Assembly: GCF_051020985.1 (NCBI RefSeq)
Contig: NC_135001.1
Span: 16,671,896 to 16,735,895 of the forward strand
Length of the DNA stretch: 64,000 bases
Source: Nomia melanderi
Taxonomy: Eukaryota; Arthropoda; Insecta; Hymenoptera; Halictidae
Direction of reading: 5' to 3'
Shown: piece after piece, positions 36,133 through 47,730 of the stretch
Layout of the letters: the number at the start of each line of letters is the position of its first letter
Numbering within the stretch: the first letter of the stretch is position 1
Program-made: the position numbers and the translations under genes
The notes under the pieces: generated by a model
What the model was told of the DNA's origin: nothing
What the model saw: only the letters and a program-made list of their open reading frames with translations
Databases searched by the model: none

Positions 36133-36950
36133 TTTATTTACTTCGCATTAAATTCAATTCCATATTACGCATTTGCAAGAAACATTTTGCTTTCGGAGAC
36201 TATAGGACACAGTGTATTTTCAAACAGCTATTTAATTGAAGCGGAAATTGAAAATTCCATTCGGCTCGACCAATTGAATTCGTAGAAGTGGTAGCAATTT
36301 AAATCATTTCTCATCAGCGCGCGCCTCAACCGATTTAACCGTGAAATATTGAAACGGCACGCGTGTACGAAATGCGCTCATGCATAGACTGCAGAGTTCC
36401 AAAATATATTATCGTCTCGCATGTTTGTTCCAGGCTTAAGAAGAAGGTCCAATGGAAATCGAATGGTACCCTTGATATCGGCTCGTGAAACTAGCTCCGA
36501 CGTTATATAGTATTAACGTTCACACGAAGCGAGGGTGGCACGAACTGAATAATCGAATAACAATAAATTTGCATTTGCGTTGTTGCGGCTGCTGCTGACA
36601 CCACAATGCATGTAGACATTTACTATCGCAGCCAGATATACGAATGGCAGTCCAGGGTTGTTTCATAATCGCGACACAAATCGCTTCCACCCGTGACCCC
36701 ACTTTCCGTTACAAGCGAATGGCGGATGTAATACGCGTCCATATTCACATCCTGAAAATTGAATCACACGTGTGGCCTGCTTGATGGATAAATCTATAGA
36801 ACGTATAATCTGTGCATTATGAATTATGGTTATTCGACAAAGAATCGATTTATCGGGGGCACATCAAATAAGGTGGAACCTCAATATTCACGTTATAGTT
36901 TTCTTGTCACTGATCATTGTGCGAGATTTACTGCGCAGAATATTTTCCGA
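36133..36950. other. Mixed sequence, no gene seen
   Basis: Slightly GC-richer at 36480-36730. Short frames on both strands lack support. Confidence 0.3.
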
Positions 36951-36954
36951 AGCA

Positions 36955-37196
36955 AACATTTATTTCACAGTTATTTCTCAACTGCACTTAATGAGACAGC
37001 TTCATCGTCAATAATTTAGTAGATAAAAAACAGAATTTTATGCTTATTCTGTATCTACGTTTACTGCAAATATTAAAAATTGATCGTAGACAAGTAATAT
37101 TTAATTCACGTTGAAAGTAAATAAATAACATTCAGATTTGTTGAATTCAATTTAAAATTTTCATTGCGAGTCTAACACGTTAAGGTAAGAGGTTAA
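36955..37196 (+). mobile_element. TTAA-MITE family C, copy 2 (left tip eroded)
   Basis: Shares ATAATTTAGTAGA, TGCTTATTCTGTATC, CGTTTACTGCAAA and CGAGTCTAACACGTTA blocks with copies 30760, 50526 and 54157. It ends GGTAAGAGGTTAA, the family right tip. Non-coding. Confidence 0.6.
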
Positions 37197-37300
37197 GTAC
37201 GAAACTAAATACTAATGCCAGCCGATGCGCACCAAGCTGAACACTAAACTTATTCATTATTCTGTAATAAACACTTTTAACTGTATTTCCTTATTTTTAG

Positions 37301-37437
37301 TAACAACCAGAATAATTCAGACGTTACCAACAAGTGAGACGCCGTATACATTAGATCACATTCAACTCATGTCACAGAGTAATAAAGGCGTCCTAATAAA
37401 CCCAATAATGGGCTGGCAATTCACCAACGATGACTAA
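37301..37437 (+). CDS. Candidate terminal exon, unknown protein
   Basis: A strong acceptor (CCTTATTTTTAG) ends at 37300. From there a frame runs to TAA at 37435 and encodes about 44 residues, TRIIQTLPTSETPYTLDH at the start and GWQFTNDD at the end. An AATAAA signal follows at about 37443. The same frame can be extended upstream to an ATG at 37225, giving 70 codons. Balanced residue use and the acceptor-stop-AATAAA order suggest a 3' terminal exon. No partner exon or family was recognised, and such arrangements also occur by chance in AT-rich DNA. Confidence 0.27.
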
Positions 37438-37539
37438 TCGATTAATAAACGTCGCATTAATCATCTTAATCAGTTAAGTAAACGTCATAACCATTATCGA
37501 TCTCATAACTAACTGTGCCTAATTCTGCACTATCATATT

Positions 37540-38225
37540 TGTCACGTTCGGTTGAAAAGTTGCACAGCGAGTACGCGCCGAACGTCGCCATTAAATAAAT
37601 TTAACACGATATTCGTTTCCCTGTTCCCCCATCATTTAAGCGTCCTTTTTACGAGTACACCGCACCTGTATCCCGGAGACGAAGAATGTTCCCACGGATT
37701 ATAAATATCGAATAGCATCCGGGCGTTGCGTGCAGTAAAAATTTGAGTCGCAGCTACCCTGTCACCTTCACGATACAGCCCGTAACATACAATATCATTT
37801 TCCCGGCACAGTCGGAGACCCTCATTTCTCTCGCCGGCTAGCAGTCCAATTTCACACCATTGTAAATACGCTTCTCTTATTTTTGACATCGTCTTCAATT
37901 CTTCTTACTTTGTCGCCTTGGCAGCCGAGTTCCTCTTCTTCCGCTTTTGCCGCGGTCTCAACCCCAGCCACGAGGATGGCTTCATTTATAATCATTTCCT
38001 GAGGCTGTATCTCCACCCCAGCCTTTCCACCCCCTCCCCCTCCCTACGTTTCCTCCTACCTCCTCCGCCGCCCGCGTGATCCCTCCTTCCCCCGCCCGTT
38101 CTTCTGCCGCTACGGGCTTCTTCGAGGTCGAGGTTCCTGGGCGTCCATCAGAACCTTATACGGCCAACTTCTCCGATCTCATTAGACTCCCACAGCCTCT
38201 TTCGCTGACGATTACGCCGCTGGAA
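37540..38225. other. CpG-containing, pyrimidine-rich block
   Basis: A GC-rich run with C/T-rich sequence at 38020-38110. An 88-codon minus-strand frame at 37632-37898 (balanced composition, no recognised domain) could be chance. No gene assigned. Confidence 0.3.
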
Positions 38226-38330
38226 TTAACCCTTTAATCGGCATAGTCGTACATTCGCATCAACTTTGTTACTTGCCGCGTTACGGGCCACACTTCCCCT
38301 CCATGAAAATTTGACAGTGAACGGGATTAA
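38226..38330. mobile_element. Possible short TTAA element
   Basis: TTAACCCTTTAATCGG at the left and a right end reading in reverse TTAATCCCGTTCACTG have similar tips, 105 bp apart, both with TTAA. The tip resembles families B to E, but the pairing is weak. Confidence 0.3.
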
Positions 38331-39100
38331 GTGCGCGTATTTAGTTAATATTGTTTTAGTTGGGACGGTTGAACCCGCGGGATCGCGTAATAACTATCGG
38401 TTTCAATATTATTCGCAACATGGCCTCGGTATGGTTGAATAAATGTTGTTTTAGAGGAACATAGCGCGAGCGTAATAGAAATCTTTGTCGTGATTCACGT
38501 GGACCTGAGATTTTACGGCTTCTCTAATCAGGATTATAAATTCTCTAATATACGAATAAATTGATTTAGGTTTCTATTAATCTTTCTGTGGAAAATCATT
38601 TGACAAGGGCAACATCACGAAATGACAAATTGTTGTATGTTTCAAATAAAAATTCAAGAAACACAATGAAAGAATTAACGACAATTCAATTCAATACAGT
38701 TCGCAGGTTATTATTAATGAATAGGAAGCATTGACGCAGGAAATATTATAAATCAATATATTTCTTAGCGCTGTCAATTAGTCAGAATTATAAGAATATC
38801 CGTTGAAAAAAATACCAAGCTCTCTATGATTCGTGGAGAAATTCCAACTAGTCGCGTAAAACGGACGAACCGGTCTTCACGTCTTGGCAATTGGAATTTA
38901 ATGTCACAAATAAAATTCATAAAGAAATGGGACACCTTGCCTGTCACGATTACGCCCACGCCCTTTCACTTCCTTTTCACTTTGCGCGCTATGCTTCTCC
39001 TCTCGCGGACCCTCCCGCTCTCATTTCTTTTACTTTCTACTTTCTTTTGCAGCCCCCCACCCCGCCATGCCAGATTTCTATTATCCTGTTCTCCTTTTCC
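38331..39100. other. Mixed sequence, no gene seen
   Basis: AT-rich at 38480-38820, then GC-richer and pyrimidine-biased toward the CT microsatellite. Frames over the CT tract are low-complexity and were rejected. Confidence 0.35.
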
Positions 39101-39105
39101 TTCTC

Positions 39106-39108
<3 letters not shown>

Positions 39109-39166
<58 letters not shown>
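39109..39166. repeat. (CT)n microsatellite, about 29 units
   Basis: The longest uninterrupted dinucleotide repeat in the window. Confidence 0.97.
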
Positions 39167-39171
<5 letters not shown>

Positions 39172-39310
39172 TTCGCAAGCGTGCGATCTCGATTCCTTTT
39201 CGTCCGTTTTTCGCGTAACACGCGACAGAAGGGTCGGCGAGCTGCGAGTCTTTCCACAAACGCGGAATATAATGATTGCCCTTTGAAAACGTCACTGCAG
39301 GAAGTGAGAT

Positions 39311-39502
39311 GTAACATTAAAATTATCGAGCAGTCGAACTGCTGAGTGTGTACCTTCTCACAGATAGTATAAAAGCGTAATGCTCATTAGCGAATAAATT
39401 AATAAAAAGAATTCTCAATAAGTGGTTGTATCTTTTCGATAATTGTTGACAAAGGAATACAAAAAGGGTTGTTTCGATCGGCCTCGTAAGTTCTAGTGTC
39501 AA
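39311..39502 (-). mobile_element. TTAA-MITE family A, copy 5 (diverged)
   Basis: The left tip GTAACATTAAAATTATCGAG and right tip AAGTTCTAGTGTCAA are degraded forms of the family A tips. The left 30 bases match copy 28666 closely and the interior only loosely. About 192 bp, and the most decayed copy of the family. Confidence 0.55.
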
Positions 39503-40470
39503 CCCTTACACTACTAGGTACTTTTTAAAACGCCATCAACGATGGGACATTTTTTACGAATTTCTAAGAAGTAACTTTGGTAACTAAGTTCGATTGACTA
39601 ATTAATATGTCAATATTAAATAAGTAGCTACAATTAATTAAGCAAGTTAAATAATCAAGAAAACCTTTTTTTATTCATTTTCCAAGTAATCTGTTAAGTG
39701 ATACAATTATACTATCATTATCTTCTGATAACAATTCTCAGTTTTTGCAAATTACTGTTTTTACTATATTTTTCACGTGTCTACCTATTGCATAACCTTA
39801 AGATCATTGTGGTTTTACACAATTTATTGTATTTCGCATTTTTTGATGCTGTTTTGCTTTCACTATGAGTTCACTGAGGAGCGAGACGCGCACTAATATG
39901 GAAATACACCAAAGAACGTTACATGGGACAATAATGAATTTTTTCGAAATTATATACGGATTGATTAGTAAAAAGATATACAGAAAATGTGACACGACGG
40001 CAGCAAATTATCCCTCCTTTAGTAGTGCGAATTTCGTTGGAGATGTTTCTGTCGCTGACCCTATCCTCGAAATGTTGTATCGCGTGGCGAAGTTCCCCGA
40101 TGAAAATGGAGTGAATTCCCGTTCTTTCGCGGACGAAGCTGAGATTGTATTCCCGTGACGTAACGGCCATGTCCAATGTTGGCCATTGTTCCCTGAATTG
40201 CTTTGATAAGTGAAAAGCTTAAGATGTTTCCTTTTCATTTCGCGACCAGCCGTTACCGTTAGTTTTATTGAAAATCACGCATAGTGCTCGCTAAACCCCC
40301 GGACACTCTAACAGTTGCCTGAACAAAACTTCTTTGTCCTGGGATTGTATATAGATTGCTTTCGATATAACCGACTATGGATATCAAATGGAACGTGTTT
40401 TAGGACAGTATTCTATGGTTATTTTACTGGGTGTTTTTATTAACCCTTAGGAGCTGCTATCAAAGGAAAT
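39503..40470. other. AT-rich then mixed sequence, no supported gene
   Basis: Opposed frames of 63-97 codons at 39804-40238 lie over one another on both strands without splice or domain support. Confidence 0.3.
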
Positions 40471-40474
40471 CACG

Positions 40475-40607
40475 TTAAGCTTCAAGGATGACGTCCAATT
40501 CCCAGTTTCTTTCAATTCTTCCAAATTCTTCCGTCTCTGTTACAGATATTACTATCATTTTTTGATTATTCAGATCTTCTTGATTATTTTCATTGTCATC
40601 ATTTATT
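40475..40607 (-). CDS. Candidate terminal exon (minus strand), unknown protein
   Basis: On the minus strand a polypyrimidine acceptor (TTTTTTACTTTATAG) ends at 40608. The following frame runs to TAA at 40475 and encodes about 44 residues, acidic and polar: NDDNENNQEDLNNQK, then a stretch ending ELDVILEA. An AATAAA lies about 35 bases beyond the stop (near 40440-40435). The frame also stays open upstream of the acceptor to an ATG at 40732 (85 codons). No family recognised. The signal order is right for a last exon, but each signal is common in AT-rich DNA. Confidence 0.25.
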
Positions 40608-40732
40608 CTATAAAGTAAAAAACTTACATCCAAGTAATTAGAGAAATGAAGACGCACGTTAACAGAACTAATCGAAATTAATGAAACAAAATAATTGGTA
40701 GAATCAATATTGCATGCAACGAAAATAGACAA

Positions 40733-41030
40733 AATCCATTCGATATTCGATTCACAATAAACCGAACGTCAAATCGCATCGAAATCCAAATAGGAATACT
40801 CTATTCACTTCACGTTTCATGTTACTATTGCTACCTTTTAATAAAAACAATTATTGATTTTTCGTTATGCAACATTTTAATTTTACTTTCAACAGCGAAG
40901 AGCATTGATGTCTGTAATATTCGTCGAAAATTGCTTGTAGGACATTCTCCATCATGTGGCAAATTACCCTGAATTTTTCCCCGCCTAAATGATGATCTAA
41001 AGGCGCTCACCCGCGATTCGTGGTTCGCCA
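40733..41030. other. AT-rich stretch, no gene seen
   Basis: Nothing recognised. Confidence 0.3.
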
Positions 41031-41780
41031 TACATAACTCATTTGATGGCAAACAACGCGCTATGAGAAGGGACGGCCCGTAATCACGCAGGTTCGGTCC
41101 GTGATTCCTGTCTGTTGTCGATAAACGTCAAAAGCACGAAATGAGCTCGCTTTCCTTTGACGTTTACCAACCAACGAACGAGAAGCACAAACTGAACCTG
41201 CGCGATCTCGAACCGCCCGCTACGAAAAGGCACCTTAATAACCAACATGATTTTTAATATATTAGAAAAATGCTTCATAATCGCAGGACAAGTTATTTTC
41301 GGAATATATCAAATATGTCAATCTTTACCGTCGTTCGATGCAACTGTCTCTTCGAGACTATCCGATGGCATTAAAATTATGAAAAATTGATAATTTCCAT
41401 TAAATTTGTAATTGTAATGAACCGAGAAGAATATTGCGTTAATAATTCCACATCTCGATATGTTAATACCAATAATATTAAATCCGATCTCTCTTTGAAT
41501 TTCGGAAAATCGATATTACGATATTACGACAAACTTCGTGCTCACTTGCCGTCTCGGAGCACGACACCGTAACTCCCATTATATTCCGTTGGATGAACAC
41601 GAGGCGTCGGGGCTTTACCCAAAGGCGTGATTGGTAATTGATTTTCAGGCTTCGCCGCCGTGTCCGATCTCCCTTCTGGTTCCTTCAACGTATTCCTCTT
41701 CATTCTCTGCGAGGTTCACGGCTTAACGACACTCCGAAAACAGCAACATTTGCTCAGAAATAACGTGCGCGAAATACGCT
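41030..41780. other. GC-richer block
   Basis: CpG-containing patches at 41040-41240 and 41560-41780. No exon supported. Confidence 0.3.
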
Positions 41781-43080
41781 GCGTTCGTCGATGTATTGCG
41801 TATTTTCGATCCGACAACAACTATTGTTGAAATGAATATTTCAGCGCACAGAAAAAGTTCACTTCATTTAAAAACAGTAACAGTACGTAAAAATAATTAA
41901 CAGATAGATTATAGCTGTTATATTTACTTTCAACAGAGAAGATTGAAAATGTAACGAATTCAAATTGAGAATTTGAACCGAATATTGTTAGAAAGATACC
42001 ACGTAAAAATCGTTTGCGTTTGTTAATTGAAATGATGCTTTTGCATTCTACTTTTCACATTGAATTTCTTGACATTACTCCATCAATAACAGAACGAAAT
42101 ATTTTTTTCAATTCTCGACTCGTTAGCTCGAAAGCTTCATCCAGATAAATGTTTCAAATTGATCAGTGTTCTGCTGGGATGAAACGTTCCCTGCATATCA
42201 TATTGTAGCAAACAAGTCAAACATGACGGTTAATACAGATTTCGACGCACCTTCCATACTTTAAATATCACGGTAAATTGATGAATCTCGAGAGCAAACA
42301 TAACGTTAAGCAAGTATTCTATAATGTACCATCATAGCTATTTGTCCAGGTCAAATACCACTCTACTTGTTGAATGTAACTATTGCCAGACAAATTAATC
42401 AATGCATCGACCCCTCCAAACTATTTACCTCGAGTATCACAGTAACTAATAATGGACGATCGGTAAATTTCAATTAATATAGAACGAGATATAGATATCA
42501 AGATCTTGTAACTCTTAATCCGAAGGAGACTGGGGGTGAAACTTCTCGATGCATCAACTACAAAATGTTGAGTCTGTGTTATTCATCTTCTGAAGAATAT
42601 TGTAAACAAAATAATTTCTTGTTGTTTATAGCGTTAGAATTACATACAGTAAAATGATTATCAATTCGATATAAGTATTAATTCTTGAAAAATATGTTAG
42701 AAACGAATAATTACTTTTTTCCTTATTTATTAATACAAAGAAATAAAAATGTCACGTGTCTATTGTATAAACACACTTCAAAAAGGAAATTAATTACTGC
42801 ACAACTTTTCAAATATACAGATTCCAGAAAGGATAAAATAGTTCATAAACACCTGCGTTTACATAGTTTCGATACTGATTAATCAATTGAAAATTAACAT
42901 CTCTTTGAAATAGAAAGATAAGGTTTAACTTGAAACTTAACCAAATACTCCAAGTGTCAAGATTAAAAGCAAAACCTTGTTCACCTATGTTCGACAGATT
43001 AATATTTCCTGAATAAAGAAAATACATGTCTCATGTATACTCAAAACATAATACACAAAACATTCCTTTCCATAAATACA
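41780..43080. other. AT-rich stretch, no gene seen
   Basis: Nothing recognised. Confidence 0.3.
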
Positions 43081-43818
43081 ATTAATATCTCCAGAGCTAC
43101 AACGTGCCTGTTGGCCGATTGTCGGTTTATCAATTCGTGCGGTACCTCTTGCTAGCCTCTGCCAGGTTAAAGAACGGGAAAAGTGATTATTTAGCAACGA
43201 GTAACTGAAAAGAGCCTCGTTGAGTAACATCAAGACAAACAGAGCGCCTCGCAGACGCAATTCATATGCTACGGGCGACCATAGCACCACTGACGCTGGT
43301 AACACTGCGGTATGCAGTTGATTATGGAAGCTATATGAAGAGGCTCGACGTGGCCTAGCATCTTGAGTACCCTATCCATGTTCCGGGGCTCGCCACCCCC
43401 TACCCTCGAAACCGTGGAGAGAGCTATACAGCGCTGTATAGTTAATCCGCATGGACGTTCTCGAGGGACGTCGAAGATTCATCTCAAGACGCTCGATATT
43501 GCTCAGCTACTCCGACCACCGGAATCCACCGCCTTCTGCTGGCATGTCCTTCTCCTTCGCTTGATCCTTCAGAGTCCTTCCAGCTTCCTGCATTAACTCT
43601 GATACGCATCTGGAATGTCTAATTCTTTTGTGCCGGTACACGAGGATGCATATTTCTAATTTCTTTCGGCGAATATCTGCCATACGTGTGGCTTTACGAA
43701 GATTCTCCTTGGCTACCGAAGATACGTCGTCCTTCGAGGATTCCCGTTCACCTTTCGATGAGAAATCTCCGAATGCCGCGTTTCGAATTTCACTTGCGCG
43801 TAGAATGAAGAAGTAGGA
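43080..43818. other. GC-richer block, no supported gene
   Basis: Frames of 62-106 codons on both strands (42985-43305 minus, 43363-43816 plus) lack recognisable domains or splice pairs. Confidence 0.3.
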
Positions 43819-44083
43819 TTAACCCCTTGCCGTACGATTTCCTTCTGAACATTCTATCCGAAGAAGGATTAATTAGTTCGATAATTAAAACTCTGTTTCA
43901 CTTCCAACAACCCTGTTCCATAATTATTCCACCTATAAACCAACAACAACTAATAACGATAGAAATATTTCCAATCGAATCAAATGAAATTGAAATGCTT
44001 AGGGGTGAAGTTAAAGATGTAAACATAAGAAGTTAGTTCAATAATTAAAACTCTATTTCAATTCCAATATCCCTACTTTATAA
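43819..44083 (+). mobile_element. Solo family C left tip with duplicated flank
   Basis: TTAACCCCTTGCCGTACGATTT at 43819 is a family C left end, but the match stops after about 32 bases (CTTCTGAAC). A block at about 43875-43930 (AATTAAAACTCTGTTTCA) recurs at about 44034-44090, immediately before the complete family C copy at 44084. The region therefore carries a partial duplication or nested insertion of roughly 260 bp. The order of events cannot be fixed by eye. Confidence 0.5.
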
Positions 44084-44327
44084 TTGACTCTTTGACTTAT
44101 CATTTTTTTCTGAACTGCGATCTAATTACTTTGTTATTAATAATTTATTGAAAATAAGAGAAAATTCCAGTCTTATTCTATGTGAATGTGTGCTGTAAGA
44201 TACAATCATTGGTAGCCGAGGAATAATATGTAATTTGCATTGAAATAAATTGAATAATATTTATATCTGTTAAATTCTATTTGAAATCTTCATCACGAGT
44301 CTGACACGATGTTGTAGGGCAAGTTAA
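44084..44327 (+). mobile_element. TTAA-MITE family C, copy 4
   Basis: 244 bp. The left end TTGACTCTTTGACTTATCA is a decayed family C tip. The right end reads ACGAGTCTGACACGATG, then AGGGCAAGTTAA. The interior (GTTATTAATAATTTATTG, AGAGAAAATTCC) is co-linear with the copy at 54157. Non-coding. Confidence 0.7.
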
Positions 44328-45339
44328 GTTGATGCTTTATGATGGTCAACTGAAATTTCGTGCGCTGTATTTATGGTGTGTGGGAGTCTACACTTGGATT
44401 GAAAAAGGTGTTGAACTTGTACAGAAACTTCAATAATTCGAATATCTTGAGCTCCTTCCTTTGAAACTTTACGGGTTCGTGGAAGACTTCGAAAGAAGTA
44501 TCGAGTAATTTTTCTTTTCCTTCTTTTTGGATATGTTGGGGAACATTGATCTTAATAGTTAATACAGACTTTCTTAGTTTTTTCTGAAAAGGTGATTTAG
44601 TGAGTGATGAATAGATCGAATACTATAAAAGAATGATTAGGGATATAAAATTCCCTTTTAATAATCTTTTGTGACTTACAAGGAAAATTAATCTTTTGCG
44701 ACTTACAAGGAAATATTTTAAAAGTCATGAAATATTTTAGTCGTTGCTAAACTATAATTAAATAATACCAATTGCAAGTAAATTTGTCCGTGTATTTTAA
44801 GTTATTTTACTTTATTCCTATTTGATAAGAAACTTATGAAATTAGAAAAACTTCACGAGTATAAATGTAAAATATCAAGGTATTATTACATTAAAACGAA
44901 AGTAGGAGGAACGTGATGTCAGAAGACACTTTTGTTCTTGTTTGAGTTTCTTTACCATGTATAAAATTATTTCCACGCGTGGTTGAAACATTCTGGAAAC
45001 TTTATATTAAAAATTAGTCTTGCTTCTTAATGTTAATAATTCCTATGAAATGTTCATTTTGTATCGTTATAGGGCACAATCAAATACTAATTAACTTGCT
45101 TTAATATTTCTGTTAACATTAAGCGTATTCGCTTCAAAGACAGTGTACAAGGGAACATTCCTGAACTTACATTAAATGTTATAAAACGAAAGTTCTTGCT
45201 GCGGTAAGGTGATATTTTATTTCTGCTCGCCGAATATTTTCAGCAATATAATACCTCCTCTGGAATATGATGATTTTTTAAAAGAGCAAGTATAAATCCT
45301 TGTAACATGTGTCCATATATAAAGAAGAAATTTTTGAGT
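44328..45339. other. AT-rich stretch with a 27-bp duplication
   Basis: No gene seen. The only recognised feature is the short tandem duplication at 44662. Confidence 0.35.
44662..44715. repeat. 27-bp tandem duplication
   Basis: TAATCTTTTGTGACTTACAA at the start of unit 1 and TAATCTTTTGCGACTTACAA in unit 2, each followed by GGAAA. The two units are adjacent and differ at about two positions. Confidence 0.9.
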
Positions 45340-45615
45340 AATTTAATTTTATAATTTAAAATACACTAATTGCAGTTATAGAGATACATTTTTATTCATC
45401 TTTTGAAATCAAGTAAATGCTGGTATGTATAACAATATATATATATATTGATAAATCAATATTTAATCCAATTAACACTCTTATTTTATTATAATCAGTT
45501 AAATAATCCTATATATATAATCCTATATAGGTAAATTAAGTTAAATTAATATATACGAATTAAAAATGTATTTCTATAACTGCAAGTAGTGTATTTTAAA
45601 TAATAAAATTAAATT
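45340..45615. mobile_element. Long-TIR MITE, young copy
   Basis: The arm at 45340-45394 and the reverse complement of 45561-45615 differ at only 3 of 55 bases (shared core TTTAAAATACACTA.TTGCAG). The interior of about 165 bp is AT-rich, with TA microsatellites and no coding capacity. The terminal duplication could not be fixed. The tight arm identity contrasts with the decayed TTAA families and suggests recent insertion or continued pairing constraint. Confidence 0.8.
45431..45450. repeat. (TA)n microsatellite
   Basis: Short uninterrupted TA run inside the long-TIR element. Confidence 0.85.
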
Positions 45616-45639
45616 CGTAACCTTTTTTAACGTACTACA

Positions 45640-46890
45640 TTTTAATCAGCGTATTACATACTCTTTCGACGCGAACGAAGACACTCGTATTGAGAATCGG
45701 TTCTTAGGAAGCAGAAGGAATTACGGGATACTCGAATCACACGGAAAATCTGGGAATCTTTCACATTTCTATCATATAAGGTTTATTGAAGCATCTAAAC
45801 CGATTCTCCCGATGCCTCGCCGGATACTCTGGCTAATTCGAGAGCACACAGACGGATCATGGTGCCTTTAACCGTGGACTAGAAAGGTTGAAAGCCATGA
45901 CTGAAACGCGTTGCAAGATTTAACCGATAAACCAGATTTAAGCGGCTCTTGTATCCTTTCCATGGATGAATTGCTCGAGAACGTTTGTGGACGATGATGA
46001 ATACCGTCGACGCGAAAAGCGATCTCCTCTCACACCGGTTTGTACGTATCCGAAGGGTTGAGAGGCTTAAAATCAAATACGAGTACCAGACTAATTACGC
46101 TAATTGGTATAATACTCCTGACGGGTTTCCAGTTAGCAAAGTGTCGACTCTTCGATACCAAAACGGACACAATGGAAGCTGAGAACTGGCGAATCAGTTG
46201 GATGGCACATGCACCGGCTTGTTTATTTGATAATTGGACAGATTCTGAAAAAAAGAGAGTCCCCTTCGAACCCTCGTTGACGGAAAAATGATATCGATGA
46301 GAGCGTCAGGCTGACCTTTAACATTCCATTTGAAAGCAGTGGGCTCTCGCGGTCTTTGTGCCATTAATTTTATTCTGATATAATTATTTGTGTCTTTGAC
46401 AAATATCACAATAAAATAACGATAAAATTAAATTATAATAAAATACAAATATTAATGTTGATCTTTCAGTTTCCTCAATTGCTTATAATAAAATGAGAGG
46501 TTTTTGAATTAATTTCCATTTTACCGCTGAGAAAGAAGCTTTGCAATTCTTTATTCTCAGTTGCAATAGAATTTGCAATAATCACTTCAAAATAAAAGCT
46601 TACGATGTCAATCGTGTATAAACAGAAACCATTTATCTTTGCTTCATTGTTCCAATAAATAAGAACAAATTTACATAGAAATTATTTCAAATTTGTACGC
46701 AACGAGCGTTTCTTTCTTCATTGTCCAGTTATAATGTGACGTGTTTACATTCATATTCGTATTTCTGTTCTGTGTTTGTTTTACAATATTAGAAACTTGA
46801 AATGTAGAAAGTAAATCAATCATAATCGAAAAATGCCACAAAAGGTGCAAAATAAAAAGGGCAATTGAATAGAATAAAGCTTACACTGTC
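45640..46890. other. Mixed then AT-rich sequence, no gene seen
   Basis: Overlapping frames at 45879-46409 on both strands lack support. Nothing else recognised. Confidence 0.3.
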
Positions 46891-47480
46891 CTGACAAGAG
46901 TGAGTTCAACGATCGATCAAAAATACAACTTTCAACGCGTAAGAATGTGGGATGTAACGAAAGACGATGCGTCGTTAGACACGCGTCGCCATTATCAACG
47001 CGGACCGGACGATGCCTCAAGGAAGTTTGAAGTTTTAAAATGTAGGCCAGATAAGAGCCGCCAGTCGAGTCCACATCCTTTTTCAATTCAAACTCGCACG
47101 AAAGTCGCGTATCCACTCCGTACATCGATCCTTTCTCCTGTCTTCTTTAGTGTCCCTCTCACCCTCGTTCAACTCACCCTCCGCTCAGCCGCTCTCTTTC
47201 AAGCTTCCTTTACCTTTCCCTTCCTTTCTTTCTTTCGTACATAAAGACAGAGTCGTGAGTGAGTGCTCCGGTTGCAGCAGAAGTTCTTCCATTAACGATA
47301 ACAATGAAAGATGGACACCGAATTTGGCCCCGATCACTCCTGACAAACACACGCACACGCCGGCACGTCGGAATGCGAAATTCCGGTTATTGAACAATAA
47401 ATATCACCGTGGCGAGCGGGCATCCTGTTTTTCGCTAACGACGCGAGCATATATTTCTTCCCGGCCGGGCTAAACAATTT
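46890..47480. other. GC-richer, pyrimidine-rich block
   Basis: Several overlapping frames up to 114 codons, the longest without an ATG start. No splice pairing or domain recognised. Possible regulatory block. Confidence 0.3.
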
Positions 47481-47673
47481 TCTAGTGGCTGCGATTCGGA
47501 ACTTTTTGGAAAATAACGTCCGAAGCGTGAAAGAATAATATTGTTCGACCCCTTTCCTTTTGAATTGTGTGGTTCTTATTTTCCCGTTATTTCCGTTTTA
47601 GACGTTTCATTTAGGACGCGTACCAGTATTAGATATAAACAATTTTTTACAATTGATGGAGTATAAGAAGCAC

Positions 47674-47730
47674 TGGAACTATTTATATTTTAATTATTAT
47701 AACTATTTATAACTATTTATATTTTAATGC
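47674..47730. repeat. Degenerate AACTATTTAT tandem repeat
   Basis: AACTATTTATATTTTAAT occurs at both ends of this stretch, with extra AACTATTTAT units between them. Confidence 0.7.

Noticed and set aside
38826..39345. Several 90-130 codon frames over the CT repeat
   Set aside because: All frames are open because a pure CT repeat has no stop codons. The peptides are (SL)n or (RE)n.
39503..39805. Possible further TTAA element beginning CAACCCTTACACTACTAGG
   Set aside because: The suggested partner end (near 39780-39805) pairs over only a few bases.
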